This document shows, in pieces, positions 40,480 to 53,705 of a stretch of DNA of 64,000 nucleotides. Each line of letters starts with the position of its first letter. The first letter of the stretch is position 1. Made by a program: the position numbers and the translations under genes. This stretch comes from Locusta migratoria (Eukaryota; Arthropoda; Insecta; Orthoptera; Acrididae), in NCBI GenBank assembly GCA_026315105.1, contig CM048745.1, positions 759,887,006-759,951,005 of the forward strand, read 5' to 3'. The notes beneath the pieces are model-generated. The model was not told the DNA's origin and did no database searches. It was given only the letters and a program-made list of their open reading frames with translations.

Positions 40480-41340
40480 ACCATTTATAACCGTTCTATC
40501 TAGTTAACTAACACTCTAAAATGACTTGGACTAATTTTCTACCGGCAGCTAACGTAAGATCGTCACCTACAAAACATCCAACAAAGCTAATAACAGTCTA
40601 AAACTACTACAACTTTTCACCGTCCTTCATACACGCCAAACCGTGATCCAACCTATTCTTTGCTATGCAAATGTTGCCCGAACCATATTCTATAATGTCC
40701 TCCAGATCTTAGAACGCCGTGCACTCTGCCTCACTTTCCGCATTCGCTTGCCTTCGCCCAACGGAATCCTACACCAGATCATCGAATTTCTCTCCTCATA
40801 CACATTGAAAACCCTAGAGTATCCTGAACTATATGGAAGCTCAACAGCAAAGGTCCAATCGTGAGCGCTCTGCCGGCCGCGGTGGCCGAGGTGACTGAGG
40901 CGCTCCAGTCACGGTCAGCACGGCCACTACGGTCGGGGGTTCGAATCCCCCCTCGGGCATGGATATTTGTGCCGTCCTAGTTTGTAAGTAGATCATAAGT
41001 AGTTTGTAAGTTTAGGGACTGATGACCCCGTAGTTAAGTCCCATAAGCTTAACAAACATTTGAACATTTTGTGAGCGCTCTCCTTTCGAATTCTAGCATT
41101 CTGTCGCAGTTTAATCTCCCACAACCCTTTCAACTGCACAGTTTCCACATCCTCTTGCAAAAAAAACTTCAAACGTGTCAATCAATGTCACCCCGTCCCT
41201 ACACCCCTCCCACAGTGCTCCCTCACCATCCTTCTTCCATATTACACCTCTTTTTCAGGCTTTTACCACTATCCTCGCAAACTTACAAATCACTATACCA
41301 ACCATTCATTCTTGTGAGTGGCCTAAATCCTAAAACCTGA
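40480..41340 (+). pseudogene. possible LINE reverse transcriptase remnant split by a SINE
   Basis: Weak plus-strand similarity to the C-terminal region of Jockey-type reverse transcriptases (IQPILCYANVARTI, ILERRALCLTF near 40643-40740), then a Pro/Ser/Leu-rich stretch. A SINE with a TSD lies at 40872-41070. The low-complexity composition makes this uncertain. Confidence 0.35.
40872..41070 (+). mobile_element. tRNA-derived SINE (family A), full length with TSD
   Basis: Nearly identical to the copy at 13152. Flanked by the 11-bp duplication gtgagcgctct at 40861-40871 and 41071-41081. Close identity suggests a recent insertion. Confidence 0.95.
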
Positions 41341-44300
41341 CTATGAAAGTCAAGTAATAGGAATAATACACTCAAATGATAGGAAAAAGTTTGAAAATTT
41401 ATGTTCTTCTTGCATTCTGTCAGTCATTTCGTATGTGCAGTGTTGTAATAGGTTAAATATTAGTTATTATTTAAAAAGACGGTAATTGGAACTTTGTTTA
41501 TTATCTCTTCCTTAAACAGATATAATGAGTGTTTTGGGAGAGGTTGTTTTTCTGACAATAAATATTCTCAAATTATTATCAGAACGTCATCTTAAAATAG
41601 TTATGGTTGATGTTTTCCTATTTTGTATATATGACATATTTTCAAGTTGTCAGATACAGTTTTACATGAAGTAAAGTTTTGTTGTTGTAATAACTGTATT
41701 GATTCGCTATACTACTTCATCCTCTATATTAAACATACAGAAAATTCATTTGATTCGTATCCACTATATTTATGTTTTAATTTCGTCATTTACTTAGACA
41801 ATGTGTGTACTGCTTTACAGTGCAGAAACCGTGCTACTGTCGAAGGTATCAGTAGTAGGGTAGATCATACATTGGTCGCTTTCAGTCCACGACATTTCAT
41901 GACGGAGAAACTGGAATTAATGATTCTTTTATACATCTAGGAGGCATCATTCATTTGCTGTATTGTTTGAAGTAAAAGACGATAGGAAGCTTCTCTCAGT
42001 CAAAGAAAAGGTGAACTGTAACGAAGTGGGCCATCTATCGATTTCGCGTTCTGTTCCACTTAGGACATTTATCAGTGTCAAACAAGAGAACATTAAGTCC
42101 ACATTAGATATTTAGTAGCTGCCAGCTCCGAAACATCCGATCATTAGGCACAAAACAGGCGATAACAGTATGCTATCTTTGTTTACTTGGACGTGTGATT
42201 CAGTGCTTATGCCTTATTCATAAAAATATACCCGAGGAATGTGAATATGATACTTTAATTATGAATAAAGGAAATGAGTTTCCTCTGTTACAAAACTTTA
42301 TATTTTGTGAATAAACCTCGCCTTGATCGCTTTTAAAATAATGGTACTTTATTACCTCATTTGGGTAACTACTATCATGAGATAACTGCGTATAATATTA
42401 GAGGAACATTAGGGTATAGTAGAATGCAAAGTGAGTTCTATGTTCCATTACATGATTTTAGTGGGAGAAGTACAATGGTTTATCCTACAGACTACTATGT
42501 GGTATATATGGTAGATCTGTCTCCTCGCATTGTAATAACATTACACAATTTTGTAAGGTGATTTGTATTTTAAAGGGAGATCAGATATTGGAATATATAA
42601 AGACAGAAAGCAGAGATAGGGCTTAGCACTCCAAGAATAATATTGGAGGGCTAGGTATCTTTCGAAGGCAATAATAATAGTTTCGTTAGGCAATTTTTTT
42701 ATGGTACATGTATCATTAGTACCAAATGGTGTACTTACCTGCAACTATTTATCAAATTTAATAACTTTTGTTAGGATTTTCACTAATAAACAATTTTTAA
42801 AAAATATTTTTATTTACAACTGTAACAGATCGCTAATCAACATAACCACGTGAGGAAGTACCGTAAGAAATGTGTTTTACTACTAAATGATAAAGAATTA
42901 CAAAGTTAATGCATTTGTGTCCTTTGTCATTCCAATCATGAGAAAGCATATACGCTGCAGAAAAACATTCAGTGTCAGCAGAAAATCTTATTATCTAATC
43001 GTTATGTCCACCGCTAACTGTAGTGATTATCTGTACTAATTCTTCCTCTGTATTAAACACAAACAAAATTCAATTTATTCGTATCCTCTACATCTTGTCT
43101 TCAAGTTTACTTTGTTATTAAATTTTAGTGTCGCCTCTTACTTCTAAAATCCAAATTGTAAACATAATTTTAATAACCCATGATAGAATATGTAACATAT
43201 TTTCTTTCATTGATGGTAACTGTCCCATTAGGAAAGCTTCAGAAATAACAACAAACATACACAGATAAATTTGCTTTTTAGGTATGATCCGTCTCGAGCA
43301 AACATAATTGTTTTTAGTTTCTCCGATGCGGTTTTTTATGCATCTTATTCTTCATTAAATATTTAGTGAACTATGCGCCGTGCTATGATATAATTTTGAA
43401 GGAACATTCAGTCCTATACCTGCATACTGCCTGTTAAACATATTGCAAATATGAATGGTAATATAGAACTTATAATTGTAATGTTACGCTGAATTCCGTA
43501 GTTTTCCGCTATAAACAGGAGAAAACAAGTAAGCGATGAATTTATTTCATTTCCTCACTTTTTTTGGCGTTGTCAACAAGAAAAAGGCTCTTAAAGGGTT
43601 AAAATTACGTGAAAATATTTTCACTTTGTTAGGTGTTTTCATTTTCAAGTAATGAATCTCCTATTCACACGTCGAATTATGCTGCACTTTTGCAACTGTG
43701 TGTTTATCTCCCGCAGAATTTGTCGCAGGTGTTCCTTACCACAACAGAAATTTTTGACTGTCATTAATGAATATTTGTCCGACGTTTGGTTGAAATCTTT
43801 ACAGTAGGGGAGATGAGGAACATATGTTTTCTACTATGTATAGATATAATCATCATGCTCTTGTCCCGAGATTAATGTAGGATGTAACAATGCACTGAAG
43901 GATTCTTCCATAAATGCACTCTCTCGAATAGTTTGCTCTAGCCCTACCGTGACGAGTTGGCCTATCACCTCCGAATTGCTTTCACGTTTACTAAATAAAC
44001 CTGTATCGAAGCATGCCGCACTTCTCTGCTGCCTCTCTAACTTCCTCTCTGTTACCAATCCCACCGTAAGAAACAATATTAAACTAATTCTCAGACGAGT
44101 GTTTTGTAAGCTACCTCCCTTGTTGACGGACTACACATAATGAATATTCTTCTGGTTTCAACCTTACTATTTATTTTATTTGTTGGTTGCAATTTTATTT
44201 ACTCCATATTCATACTCCCAGATTGTTCATGGAAGTTAATGGTTACAGTGATTTTTCCGCAGTTGCGTGATTTTGCCGAATGATTTTAAAACGAAATGAA

Positions 44301-45989
44301 CTCTTACTACCAATTCTTCATGTTTTGTTCCTTGTTTCATTATGGAATACTAACACCTTCGTCATGTTCTTGTAAATTGCGAATACTGGTGCCAGAAACC
44401 AATCGGCGTGATAGTGATAATGCTTTCAATGTGATCATTTCTTTCCTATCGCAAAAATATTTTTGCAGCACTATTAGTCGAAAATTTGTTTTAATTTTCT
44501 ACTATGTAGTCATACTAGTTTTTCACCAAATTCCTAGTTAATTTTTTGTTAATAATCTCATTTGCATACAGTTATTGCTATTATACTAATTTAGGAAACT
44601 AAAAGCGTCTACTTGTTCATTGCAGATGCATAAATACAATGTTGAAGGACATTTTTTTTTTCTCTTTTTCCATTTTGTATCTCTGTTTGGATTCCAAATG
44701 AGGTTTAAATCTGTGCGTGCAAGATGTCATTTACTCGGTGACCTGGTACAGCATAGTCATGGACGGCAGTGTTAAACAAGGACGAACAAATTATGTATAT
44801 TTTGGTTTTCCTTAGCTTTGTAACGTCACACGCTTAACGATATCAATGCCACTTGATTATCTCCTGCATGAAAAAGTCTACAAAGCAGCTACAAGCGAAT
44901 TGTAAGTAAAGTCAGGTGTCTTCGTTCGTAATTAGAGCGTCAATTACTGACGAACAAGAAAAAATTAATTTCAGGTTACATTTTCCTACCATAAATAATA
45001 AGATTATTACGAGTAAGTGGAGATATCGACATTATTCGACCAGTTACGCGATGTTTTTCTTTTACAATTTTCATCCTGTACATCAAAAAACTTCCATTTT
45101 ATTATACTAACCTATTTAAGACCGAAACGTGTATGTTACATTTATGTGCACCTCTTTTCTATCACGAATTTGTTTAAGATTTTCTCACAGACTTTACTCA
45201 TCAGCAATCAAGAACATCGTTTAATATCCCTGTATTTTTCTCGCAGTTAACAGCGCGCCTGGAGGCACCTTTTATTGCTCTTTGAGAACGAATGTTCGGA
45301 AGTGTACGAAAACATGTTTATAATAACACTCTATAATAAGGGAAAAAATAGTCGTTGGTTGCTGTGTGGTTTAACGGAGCATACTGCGATACTGCGAAGG
45401 CTATCGGCCCCTAAGACAGTAGTCGTAGTAGATTCCCATGCCAAACACTGCGTCGTACCACAAACAAAAATTTAATGGGGAGAAACAAAGTAGCATGGAA
45501 AGAGTATCAGAGGAGGCCATTATACGTAATTCAGCAACGTCAGTGTATAATTACTATTAAATCCTCATTGCTAGAAGCCCTCGTGAATTACATTGTATTT
45601 TCTGCATCAAAGAAGGTTGCAAACTGCAGGGTTGGATACACAGGTATAACTAACGTACCAATATATCATACGAACATGTACCAAGTATTTTATTTTTATC
45701 TTTATTTTAGATTGGCTGTATGCGAAAATTCTTCTGTGTGTAAAAACTGTGCCTTTAGTGGGTTGAGCACACTGTTCGATTCCTCCTCTACATCTAAATT
45801 CATACTCCCTAGTTTTATCTTTGGGGTCGTTTCGTGAGATATACGTAACAGGAAGCAATATATTAGCTGACTCATCGTGATATATATGCTCTTAGAACTT
45901 CGACAGAACCCCATCATGGATAAAGGACGCCTCTCTTTCAGCATCTGTGCTAAGGACGAAACTACAGGGTTGGATATACAGGTGTAACT
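41341..45989. other. AT-rich stretch with weak internal repeats, no gene recognised
   Basis: About 4.6 kb of AT-rich DNA. The longest frame (45475-45837 plus, 120 codons) has no recognisable motif. A block around 41690-41790 recurs, diverged, at about 43010-43110 (both with tcctctatattaaaca-like and ttcgtatcc sequences), so an old repeat family is present. A direct repeat near 45627 and 45964 is reported separately. Confidence 0.5.
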
Positions 45990-45990
45990 A
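45627..45990 (+). repeat. direct repeat pair, about 27 bp, 337 bp apart
   Basis: cagggttggatacacaggta at 45627 and cagggttggatatacaggtg at 45964, each followed by taacta. The second copy adjoins the SINE insertion at 46002. Confidence 0.7.
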
Positions 45991-46001
45991 AATATTTTGA
46001 A

Positions 46002-46205
46002 TTCAAATTCAAATTCAAATGTTTGTAGAACTTATGGGACTTAACTACGGGGTCATCAGTCCCTAAGCTTACAAACTACTTATGAACTAGTTAAGACTAA
46101 GGACGGCACAAATATCCATACCCGAGGGGGATTCGAACCCCCGACCGTAGTGGCCGTGCAGACAGTGACTGGGGCGCCTCAGTCCCCTCGGCCACCGCGG
46201 CCGGC
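46002..46205 (-). mobile_element. tRNA-derived SINE (family A) with TSD and TTTGAA-repeat tail
   Basis: Minus-strand full-length copy. Its 3' end is expanded into repeats of ttcaaa (read plus). aaatattttgaa is duplicated at 45990-46001 and 46206-46217. Confidence 0.95.
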
Positions 46206-46662
46206 AAATATTTTGAAATCAACCCCTTACGATCGCTAATTTCCAGTTCTACATTGAGTCGAAAACTTGGGTGTATTGTCATCAGCAGGTCCAACCCATC
46301 ATCTCCACGATCGGCTCATTATTTATTTACTTGATTGTCTGTCCCTGATTAAATCCACCTCAAACTCGTTAATCTCCCAGTGTATATAGAGTGGACTCTC
46401 ATCTCCACCTAGAACTATAACATGAATAGGAAATCTACGGTAAATATTTCCCGTAGATGTCCCGCCACTACACACTGCAGAGAGAGGTGATCCGTAAAAC
46501 TTTCAATGACCATGTTTAGCCATATTTAATGCTAACCCCCGACCAAGTTACTTTACATTCCGGATCTGAATGCAGTTCAGGGATTTTTTCAAAGGCACTC
46601 CTGCAGTTAACCACATAAATCTTTTATTTATCACTTCAGTTGTGCCGTTTGCTACCTCCCTG
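46206..46662. other. unassigned stretch, no gene recognised
   Basis: No open frame of note, no tRNA-like sequence and no repeat match that I can see. Confidence 0.4.
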
Positions 46663-46702
46663 CCCAGGAGTGGCCGAGCGCTCTAAGGTGCCGTGCTGCC
46701 AT
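46663..46702 (+). mobile_element. SINE head fragment
   Basis: aggagtggccgagcgctcta and the following bases resemble a SINE tRNA-like head, fused directly to the LINE that follows. Confidence 0.5.
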
Positions 46703-47250
46703 AAACCCCACTAAATATCTAGGAATTACTATTACATCAAACTTAAACTGGAAGAATACGTAGATAATGTCGTAGGAAAGGCAAACCAGAGATTGCGTTT
46801 CATTCGCAGAACACTTAAAATATTCAACAGAAGTACCAAAGAGGCTGTGTATACCACGTTTATCCATCCTCATTTGGAGTATTGCAGTGTGGGATTCTTC
46901 TCAAGTGGGTTTGACGGAAGCCATCGAAAGAGTATTGTCACGGAAATGATACAGGATTTGGGATGGGAATCATTACAACAAAGGCGCTAATCGCTGCGGC
47001 ATCCTTTACTTACGAAACTTTAATCACCAACATTCTCCTCAGGATGCGAAAATATATTGTTCACTACATAGGTAGAAATGATAATCAGAATAAAATACAA
47101 GAAATCAGAGCTCTAACGGAGAGATTCTGGTGTTCTTTCTTCCTGCGCGCTATTAGAGAATGGAATGATAGATGAATAGAATAAAGGTGGTTCAATGAAC
47201 CTTCTGCTAGGCACTTAAATGGGATTTGCAAAGTATTCCATGTAGAAGAA
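46703..47250 (+). pseudogene. Jockey-type LINE, reverse transcriptase C-terminus and 3' end
   Basis: Plus-strand pieces read KYLGITITSNLNWK, then VGKANQRLRFIRRTLKIFNR, FIHPHLEYCSVGFF, EMIQDLGWESLQQRR, and in another frame KIQEIRALTERFWCSFFLRA followed by IREWNDR and a stop near 47175. This is the thumb and C-terminal region of a Jockey-type reverse transcriptase. The 3' end has the atgtagaag motif near 47242. Related copies lie at 52790-53610 (minus) and 57530-57915 (plus). Confidence 0.85.
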
Positions 47251-48028
47251 CGTGGCACTTGCAAGCCAAATGGTGATGACAAGGCAATACAGTCAGCATT
47301 GTTTTTTCATGTAATTTGATGAAAATAGTCATTCGAAGTGATTCTATGCAATGGAAATGAAACACATTCACCAATTAATGGTGTTAACCTCTTCTCTTCA
47401 TAGTGCAATACTAATAGAGTAACAGTCGGAGCTTAACAGCCTTCATTAATTTTCTAACTCAAGCCCGAAAACTAGTTTCTTGGAAATGAAATGGGACATG
47501 TTAATGAAGAAAGAGAGTTCTACATATAATCAGTTTTCAGGCATATCTGAAGGAACGTAACGGAGGATTGGGATAAGGCAGTGGCAACGGGGACATGGGC
47601 GTTCCAAATTAAAGTACATGGTATTTTGGACATTGCGGAAAGTGTTTCCAGGTAGCTCAATTGTTAAGGCCACAATTTTCCCAAAGCGGTTGGGATCTCG
47701 GCCCAGAACAATTTTTATGCGTCTCGATGCATTTATATCAACACCAGATCTACCCAAAGTCAGAGATTTGCGTTTTTTACAAATAGCTTAGGATCGAAAA
47801 TGTGTGTGAGTTTTCGCATCACGTGGGCAATCACCCCACTGAACGTAGAACAAGGACATGGATGGGTATGGCCAGGGGCCGTAGAGAACTAAATAAGTAA
47901 AGGGCAAGGCCAAGAAGAATATCCATGTGTATCACACGAGAAAAAAAATAAAAAATGCATTAAATGAAGGAGGGAAGCAACTATAACATTAGATTTATAT
48001 AAAAAAAGAAATAAAAATAAAATTAAAA
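47251..48028. other. unassigned stretch, no gene recognised
   Basis: AT-rich with A-rich runs near 47941-48028. No convincing frame or repeat. Confidence 0.4.
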
Positions 48029-48235
48029 ATAAATGTTCAAATTTTTGTAATTCTATGGGACGAAACAACGTTGGTCATCAGTCCCAAGTCTTACAAACTA
48101 CTTAAACTAAGTTCAACTAATCTAAGGACAACACACACACATCCATACCCGAGGGAGGATTCGAACCGCCGACCAGGGAGGCCGCGCTATCCGTAACGTG
48201 GCGCTCCAGACCGCTCGGATACTCCCTCGCGGCTG
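48029..48235 (-). mobile_element. tRNA-derived SINE (family A, TG subtype)
   Basis: Minus-strand copy with aaggacaacacacacacatc and gaggattcgaaccgccgacc, tRNA head ending near 48235. TSD not resolved. Confidence 0.85.
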
Positions 48236-48239
48236 AGAT

Positions 48240-48600
48240 TTAGAGAAAATGGCCAATCAGAAGCGGCTAGTGGACAAATGAAAGTATGCGGAAGTACATA
48301 TATCTATGGGAAAGACAGATGCAGTCTACATGAAAAAAGAGACTTTTGTAGCAGGTGTATTTCTATCAAACGCTCAGGTGGAAAAGCAGTACTAAGTAAA
48401 GAAGTAAATGCTAAAATTTGGAAGGGAAGGGAAAGTGGAAGTAAATGATGATGATATATAAGATACGATACTGCGAAAACAATCAGTCTTGACCTCTGAA
48501 GGACCTCAAACGAAACAAGGTCCCTGAGTAGATGACATTCCCTAAGAACACCCGAAGCCTTTCAAAGACCCAGCCAGGACACCCACATTTTTGGAAAATC
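48240..48600 (+). pseudogene. RTE LINE internal fragment
   Basis: The segment at 48490-48560 (PLKDLKRNKVPE, then DIP-like) matches the KDLGRNKAPGVDDIP block of the copy at 35948. Upstream sequence is consistent with the linker between endonuclease and reverse transcriptase. No open frame; 3' end absent. Confidence 0.6.
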
Positions 48601-48808
48601 TTTCTTAAGATTCAGCGATCTATTTTAGAGTAAATAATATCAGTACAAACATCGATTTTGTTTATGAAATGGACGGATTCGATCTCCATATTCCGATCAT
48701 TTCTCTGAAGAAAAATGTAACATAATTTAGAAATCCTTATATTTTACAGTTAGATGGGTATTAGTAATGAAATAAAATAGTAAAGGAGCATCCGATGTGC
48801 CCTTTATG

Positions 48809-48945
48809 TGCAAATGTTTGTAAACTTATTGAACGAAACTGCTATGGTAATCAATCCCTAGACTTACACAAACTTCTTAAACAAATTACAGTAAGGACTA
48901 CACACACACACACACCCCACTTCTAGGGAAGAACACGTGACTATT
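48809..48945 (-). mobile_element. tRNA-derived SINE (family A), degenerate 3' part
   Basis: gcaaatgtttgtaaacttat, then acacacacacacacaccc and a truncated head. Confidence 0.7.
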
Positions 48946-50284
48946 CTGCAAGGCAATGCCCTTTATGATGGTGGAATTGTCATGGAGGAGACCTATCGGT
49001 AATACATGGAGAAACTGTTTTACATGACATTGCTGCCAGCAGTTATACAGCAGAAGCTGCGGTCATCTTATATGGAGTGCGGCCCTTGCCATAAGATGTC
49101 CATGATAATTTGATTTTTTGAAAGTGAATAACGTATTACATTCTTACTTCTCTGGAACATTGTTTTTAAACAGTATATAGGACTAATTTTACATTTTAGA
49201 GCGATATTATACATTATATAAGAAAAAAATATCGTAAATAACGGTCACTAACCAGTCACTAAGCTCATTTAGTGGTGACTGCCGTCTACTGGGCTATCTG
49301 ATAAACATAGCGAAGCAAAGATTGTCTCCTGCTGTGGTAACAGCAGCGGCGGTCTGTGTTCCGTCAAAGATATGCAAACTGATCAATATGACGCCAGCCT
49401 TGGTAACCCATTATAAATCAAGGATATTACGAAATACCCTTGGCGAGTCGGGCGCTAACGAGTAACAATGGAAGCGCTTTGGTCTAGATAAAAATCTTCG
49501 TTAGTCGACCGATGTACATAATTAACTGCTAATATGCCATGTAATAAACTAATGTACATACACTGGTTACATGTTACTACATTTACCGGGATTCGTTGCA
49601 ATGGTCGAATCACTGATTACAAGTAAAATACAAATTAAAACTCGGGTATAGTGAAATTGGGCAGCTATAAAACAAAAGGAAATAAGAAGGAAGCACTTGA
49701 TTTCTGGTTGAAATACGATATACTCATCTTCCTTATTACAGGTAAGAAGCTGTGCTGAGGAAGTAACAAGACACAGCAGTAAATGTTTACATAAATGTAG
49801 ACAGTAACGTAACAGACATGTTTTGACATGAAGGAAAAAGGAATGTAAAATCTTGTCATATGTGTTAGGCAGCATGTGGAGTTTATGTGACATAAAATTT
49901 GCAAGATACACACATGAACCCCATAGTGGACATCTATAATTCTCGACAGACTCTGTGAAATACATTACGCAAGTTTCCAAGTTTGTAATTAACCTCAGAT
50001 AATAGGGCCTATAACTCTTATTCGGCTAATAATAAAGGATTATAAGAATGATGTGATGCAACGCAACGCTAATTTAAGCCATTGCGAGATGGTTTCTCTA
50101 CATAAAATTGAAACAATGTTGAAACAGAGGTTCTTTAAGGTAAATCTGTATACATTCTGGCAGTGGCGGACTTAGGCTGTCGGATGCCTAAGCCCTCGTC
50201 CACTTGGAAATAAATGTACTAATATAAAAAAGTAACAAATTTGGAGATTTGGAGGCCCCAAAACAGAGGCCAATTGCCAATTAG

Positions 50285-50286
<2 letters not shown>
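48946..50286. other. unassigned stretch, no gene recognised
   Basis: Includes a minus-strand frame at 49980-49567 (137 codons, Cys- and His-rich) without family motifs. Overlapping frames of similar length make chance opening the simplest explanation. Confidence 0.4.
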
Positions 50287-50319
<33 letters not shown>

Positions 50320-50339
50320 AAAAAAAAAAAAAAAAAAAA
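50287..50339. repeat. poly-A tract
   Basis: 53 bases, A except for one C. Possibly the tail of a retroposed sequence upstream (about 50155-50286), but no element was recognised there. Confidence 0.9.
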
Positions 50340-51200
50340 CGCATTTGCCCTCAGGCCTCCTTAGTGTGTCTCTGTTTCAATATTTTTCCAATTTTATGTA
50401 ATAAAAGATCATACTCTAATGGCTAAAATAAGCATTGCGTTTCATCTCATAATTCTTATTAATGAATGGATGTTTATACACACTCTTAATGATAACTTTG
50501 CTTATGTAGAAGTTGCATCAGCGTGTACAGACCTACCACCAAATAATTTTGTTTCGGAGTTCTAGTTCTGTGCAAATTACGTACTACCTCTCATGAATAT
50601 TACATACAATTCCATTTAAAAACTCTAGGACGAAAATTGTGCAGCGCGTGTGTTACGTATACATCCCTGTCGGAACCTCTAAGGTAGGAGCGAATTGAAG
50701 CAACGGTGTTTCGTTGGACTTTTAAGTTAAATTACGACGGCCGTTTCATTAAATTTGTATTCATTTTAATTCCGAGCTCAGGATACCGCCGTACACAAAG
50801 AACTCCAATTTCTTCGGCAAACTACTCTCCCTGGGGGGTGCGACGTTATTTTAAGCTGCATCCCCCCGAGTTTTTGTCCTCCAATAACACAGACGGTAAC
50901 AAGAAATAGCCTCTCGGGAATAGAATAAAGAAAGGAACGAAAATGAAAGAATCGGCCATCCCTATGTAAACGTTACGTTAGAACACAGCGTGTTCCGCAA
51001 GCGAGTGCAGCAGCGAAGAAATTTTTTTCATGAATAATTAGTTAAAAAATCTTCGCAATACTTTCTTACGCTGTATAAATGACGCCAACGACCTTTTCCA
51101 GTTTTCTTTTGCTGCGTATTAACTGTGAGGTAGATGTAGGATACATATTACCGACATACTGGTAGTTATAACAACGTCGACACAATAAGAAACCAAAAAA
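50340..51200. other. unassigned stretch, no gene recognised
   Basis: No open frame above 70 codons and no repeat family recognised. Confidence 0.4.
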
Positions 51201-51210
51201 GAAATATTCT

Positions 51211-51410
51211 CAAATGTTCAAATGTTTGTTAAGCTTATGGGACTTAACTACGGGGTCATCAGTCCCTAAACTTACAAACTACTTATGAACTACTTACGAA
51301 CTAGGACGGCACAAATATCCATGCCCGAGGGGGGATTCGAACCCCCGACCGTAGTGGCCGTGCTGACCGTGACTGGAGCGCCTCAGTCACCTCGGCCACC
51401 GCGGCCGGCT
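51211..51410 (-). mobile_element. tRNA-derived SINE (family A), full length with TSD
   Basis: Minus-strand copy very close in sequence to those at 13152 and 40872. gaaatattct is duplicated at 51201-51210 and 51411-51420. Confidence 0.95.
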
Positions 51411-51706
51411 GAAATATTCTGTAAAGGATAGATTACTCCCTTACGAAAGTATACGCCACCAATAGACAGTTCAATAACAGAAAAAAAATCACTGACTAGA
51501 GAGAAATCATGGAAAGTAGTTGACTTTAAAAATTTTCGTAATATCATTATTATTAAATTTCTCACGGGTCAGCATTTAAAAAAATATAAATTCTATATTT
51601 TTATATTTATGAAAGAAAGACACATACAAATTTACTAAAATAATTAAATATAGTTCTATTTTGTTTTCTAACGGAAACTTTTGTGTCCCGACTTCGTCGC
51701 CGCTTT

Positions 51707-52144
51707 TGTGTCCCAGCCTCGTCGTAGGTGTCGGTGGCCGAGTGGAACGAGACCGACACAGTAACAAAGACAGCACGCTGGTGCAGGTACGGAGGGGAGC
51801 AGCCAGAAACTATAAACACTCGAGAAAATTAGAAAGTGATATATTGCACAGAATGTAACAATACTTAACTTTTACATAGTACTGCAGAATGTTGATACAT
51901 AGTTGTTAGAGGCCTGCCTAGTGCCTGTACAATAGCAAAGTCTCCACTGGTGCCTATCTGATTACGAAGGTCCTCACTCGTTGCTATCTCAGTCCGAAGT
52001 GACCGAAGTCCTTCAGTGGTGGCCACGAGCGGCGTTGTCGCAGAGGGCGCTCGTGGCTGTCGTCGTGAGAACGCCGCGCCGTGCGTGCATGGCGGCGCGC
52101 GGCGAAAGTAAGTGGCGCGCACTTTGTACTTGTGCGACACCACA
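51707..52144 (-). mobile_element. Gypsy-type LTR (copy A) with adjacent primer-binding site
   Basis: Read minus, the LTR begins TGTGGTGTCGCACAAGTA at 52144 and ends in ACACA at 51707 (about 438 bp, TGT...ACA ends). It is followed after four bases by CGGCGACGAAGTCGGGA (51702-51686), a diverged match to the tRNA-Ser 3' end used as primer. About 80% identity by eye to copy B at 55205. No coding sequence follows, so only the 5' LTR and leader remain. Confidence 0.75.
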
Positions 52145-52789
52145 GAAACCGTCACCTTTTTCCAATTCATTATCCTCCATTTAAGAGGATTTTCTTCCCT
52201 GTTTTGAAAAAAGAAGAAAAATGTATGTATTAATAAGCAAGGTCGCGATATGGTTCATTTATTCACCGCAGATGTGATTTCACTGTGTGAATTTATGTAT
52301 ATATGAGTAGGATGGCAGGTGTGCACGGATAAAAAAAAATGATCAAGGGGACCTATGGCGAGTTAGATATTCTGTGAGGCACACATTTTAACTTAACAGC
52401 GTGAGTTCTATAAACGCCCAATGCAGTGATGAACAATACTTTCCATGCTTTCCCTCTTCCGTAACAACCCATCTAAAGCAGAGGAGACAACACTCCGTTC
52501 TTCCACATAAAGATGTGGGCGGGTTTTCGGTGATGAACTTCTTTTGTTTTGGAGCTATAGTCTGGATTTGCTTCTTACTGAAGATTTGCAGTTATCATTA
52601 AGTGCGTGTTAATTTTGCAATGCCCGCACCAACGTCACGAGTAAGTAAAAATCATTTTTGGTTTTCAGATCTCTCTATATTACCCGACCATTACCTTTTA
52701 CAAGGAGAGTTAGTAAGATTGTCGTAGGCGGAATCAAAATATTTTTCAGTTCCTCTGGCGCTGTTGATAGTGATGCCTTTGCTATCTAC
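52145..52789. other. unassigned stretch, no gene recognised
   Basis: No repeat or gene recognised between the LTR and the LINE. Confidence 0.4.
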
Positions 52790-53610
52790 ATCTGTATGGA
52801 TATTCTGCACATCACATTCAAGTGGATGGCAGAGGGTTCATCGACCCACTCTTATGATATTTCTCTATACCAAAACTCTCTAATAGCTTGCGGGGAAAAC
52901 GGAACAACTAAACCTTTTTGTTTTCGATCTGATTTATTTTATTATGTTGGTCATTTTTTCCTATGTAGGTGCGTGTTAAAAATGTATGTTAGCATTCTGA
53001 AGAGAAGTTGGTGAAAGAAATTTCGCAAATAGATTTCTCCGCAACTACTAACGCCTTTCTTTTAATGATTTCCATCCCAACTAAGGTATCATTTCCGTGA
53101 CATTATCTCCTCTATATCGCGATAATACAAAACGAGCTGCCCTTCTCTGAATTTTCTCAAAATCATTTGTCAGTCCCACCTGGTGTGGATCCGACAGTGC
53201 ACAGCAAGGATCCCACAATGCGCACCAATACTCCAAAATAGGACGCTCCAGTGTAGTGTAGGCACTTTCTTTTGTAGAGCTATTGCCAATGAAAGGTAGT
53301 CTTTGGTTCGCCTTCCTTACAATATTTTCGATGAGTTCCTTTCAATTTAAGTAGTTCGTAATTGTTACTGCTAGGTATTTAGTTGATTTTACGGCCTCAA
53401 AATTTGAGTGATTTATCGTGTAACTGAAGTTTAACAGATTTCTTTTAGTGGCCATATGGTCGACCTCTCACTTATCATTATTATCGGTTAATTGCCAATT
53501 TTTGCACCATGCAGATGTCTTATCTAAATCGTTTTGCAGTTGCTTTTGATCTTCTGGAGACTTTACTAACCGATAAATAACAACATCAACTTTAGAAAAG
53601 CTTGTTTTGC
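52790..53610 (-). pseudogene. Jockey-type LINE, reverse transcriptase C-terminal half
   Basis: Minus-strand pieces from about 53600: SPEDQKQLQNDLDKTSAWCK, NWQLTDNN, NLLNFSYTINHSNFEAVKS, a KYLAVTIT block, VRKANQRLPFIGN, LEYWCALWDPCC, HQVGLTNDFEKIQRRAARFV and LSRYRGDNVTEMIPQLGWKS. The catalytic FADD region lies at the truncated 5' end and is not visible. The 3' end reaches ctacatctgtatggat near 52790. Several frameshifts. Confidence 0.85.
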
Positions 53611-53705
53611 GTTTTCCCACTGCAAAGTAACTCACCAATTTCGTATTGGGTTGATCTGGCTTTTATTGTTAAGTTCGTTTATAACTGAACTTTAATTCCT
53701 TTCAA

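Noticed and set aside
49567..49980. 137-codon minus-strand frame, Cys-rich
   Set aside because: No family motif, overlapping alternative frame of similar length, AT-rich surroundings. Probably chance.
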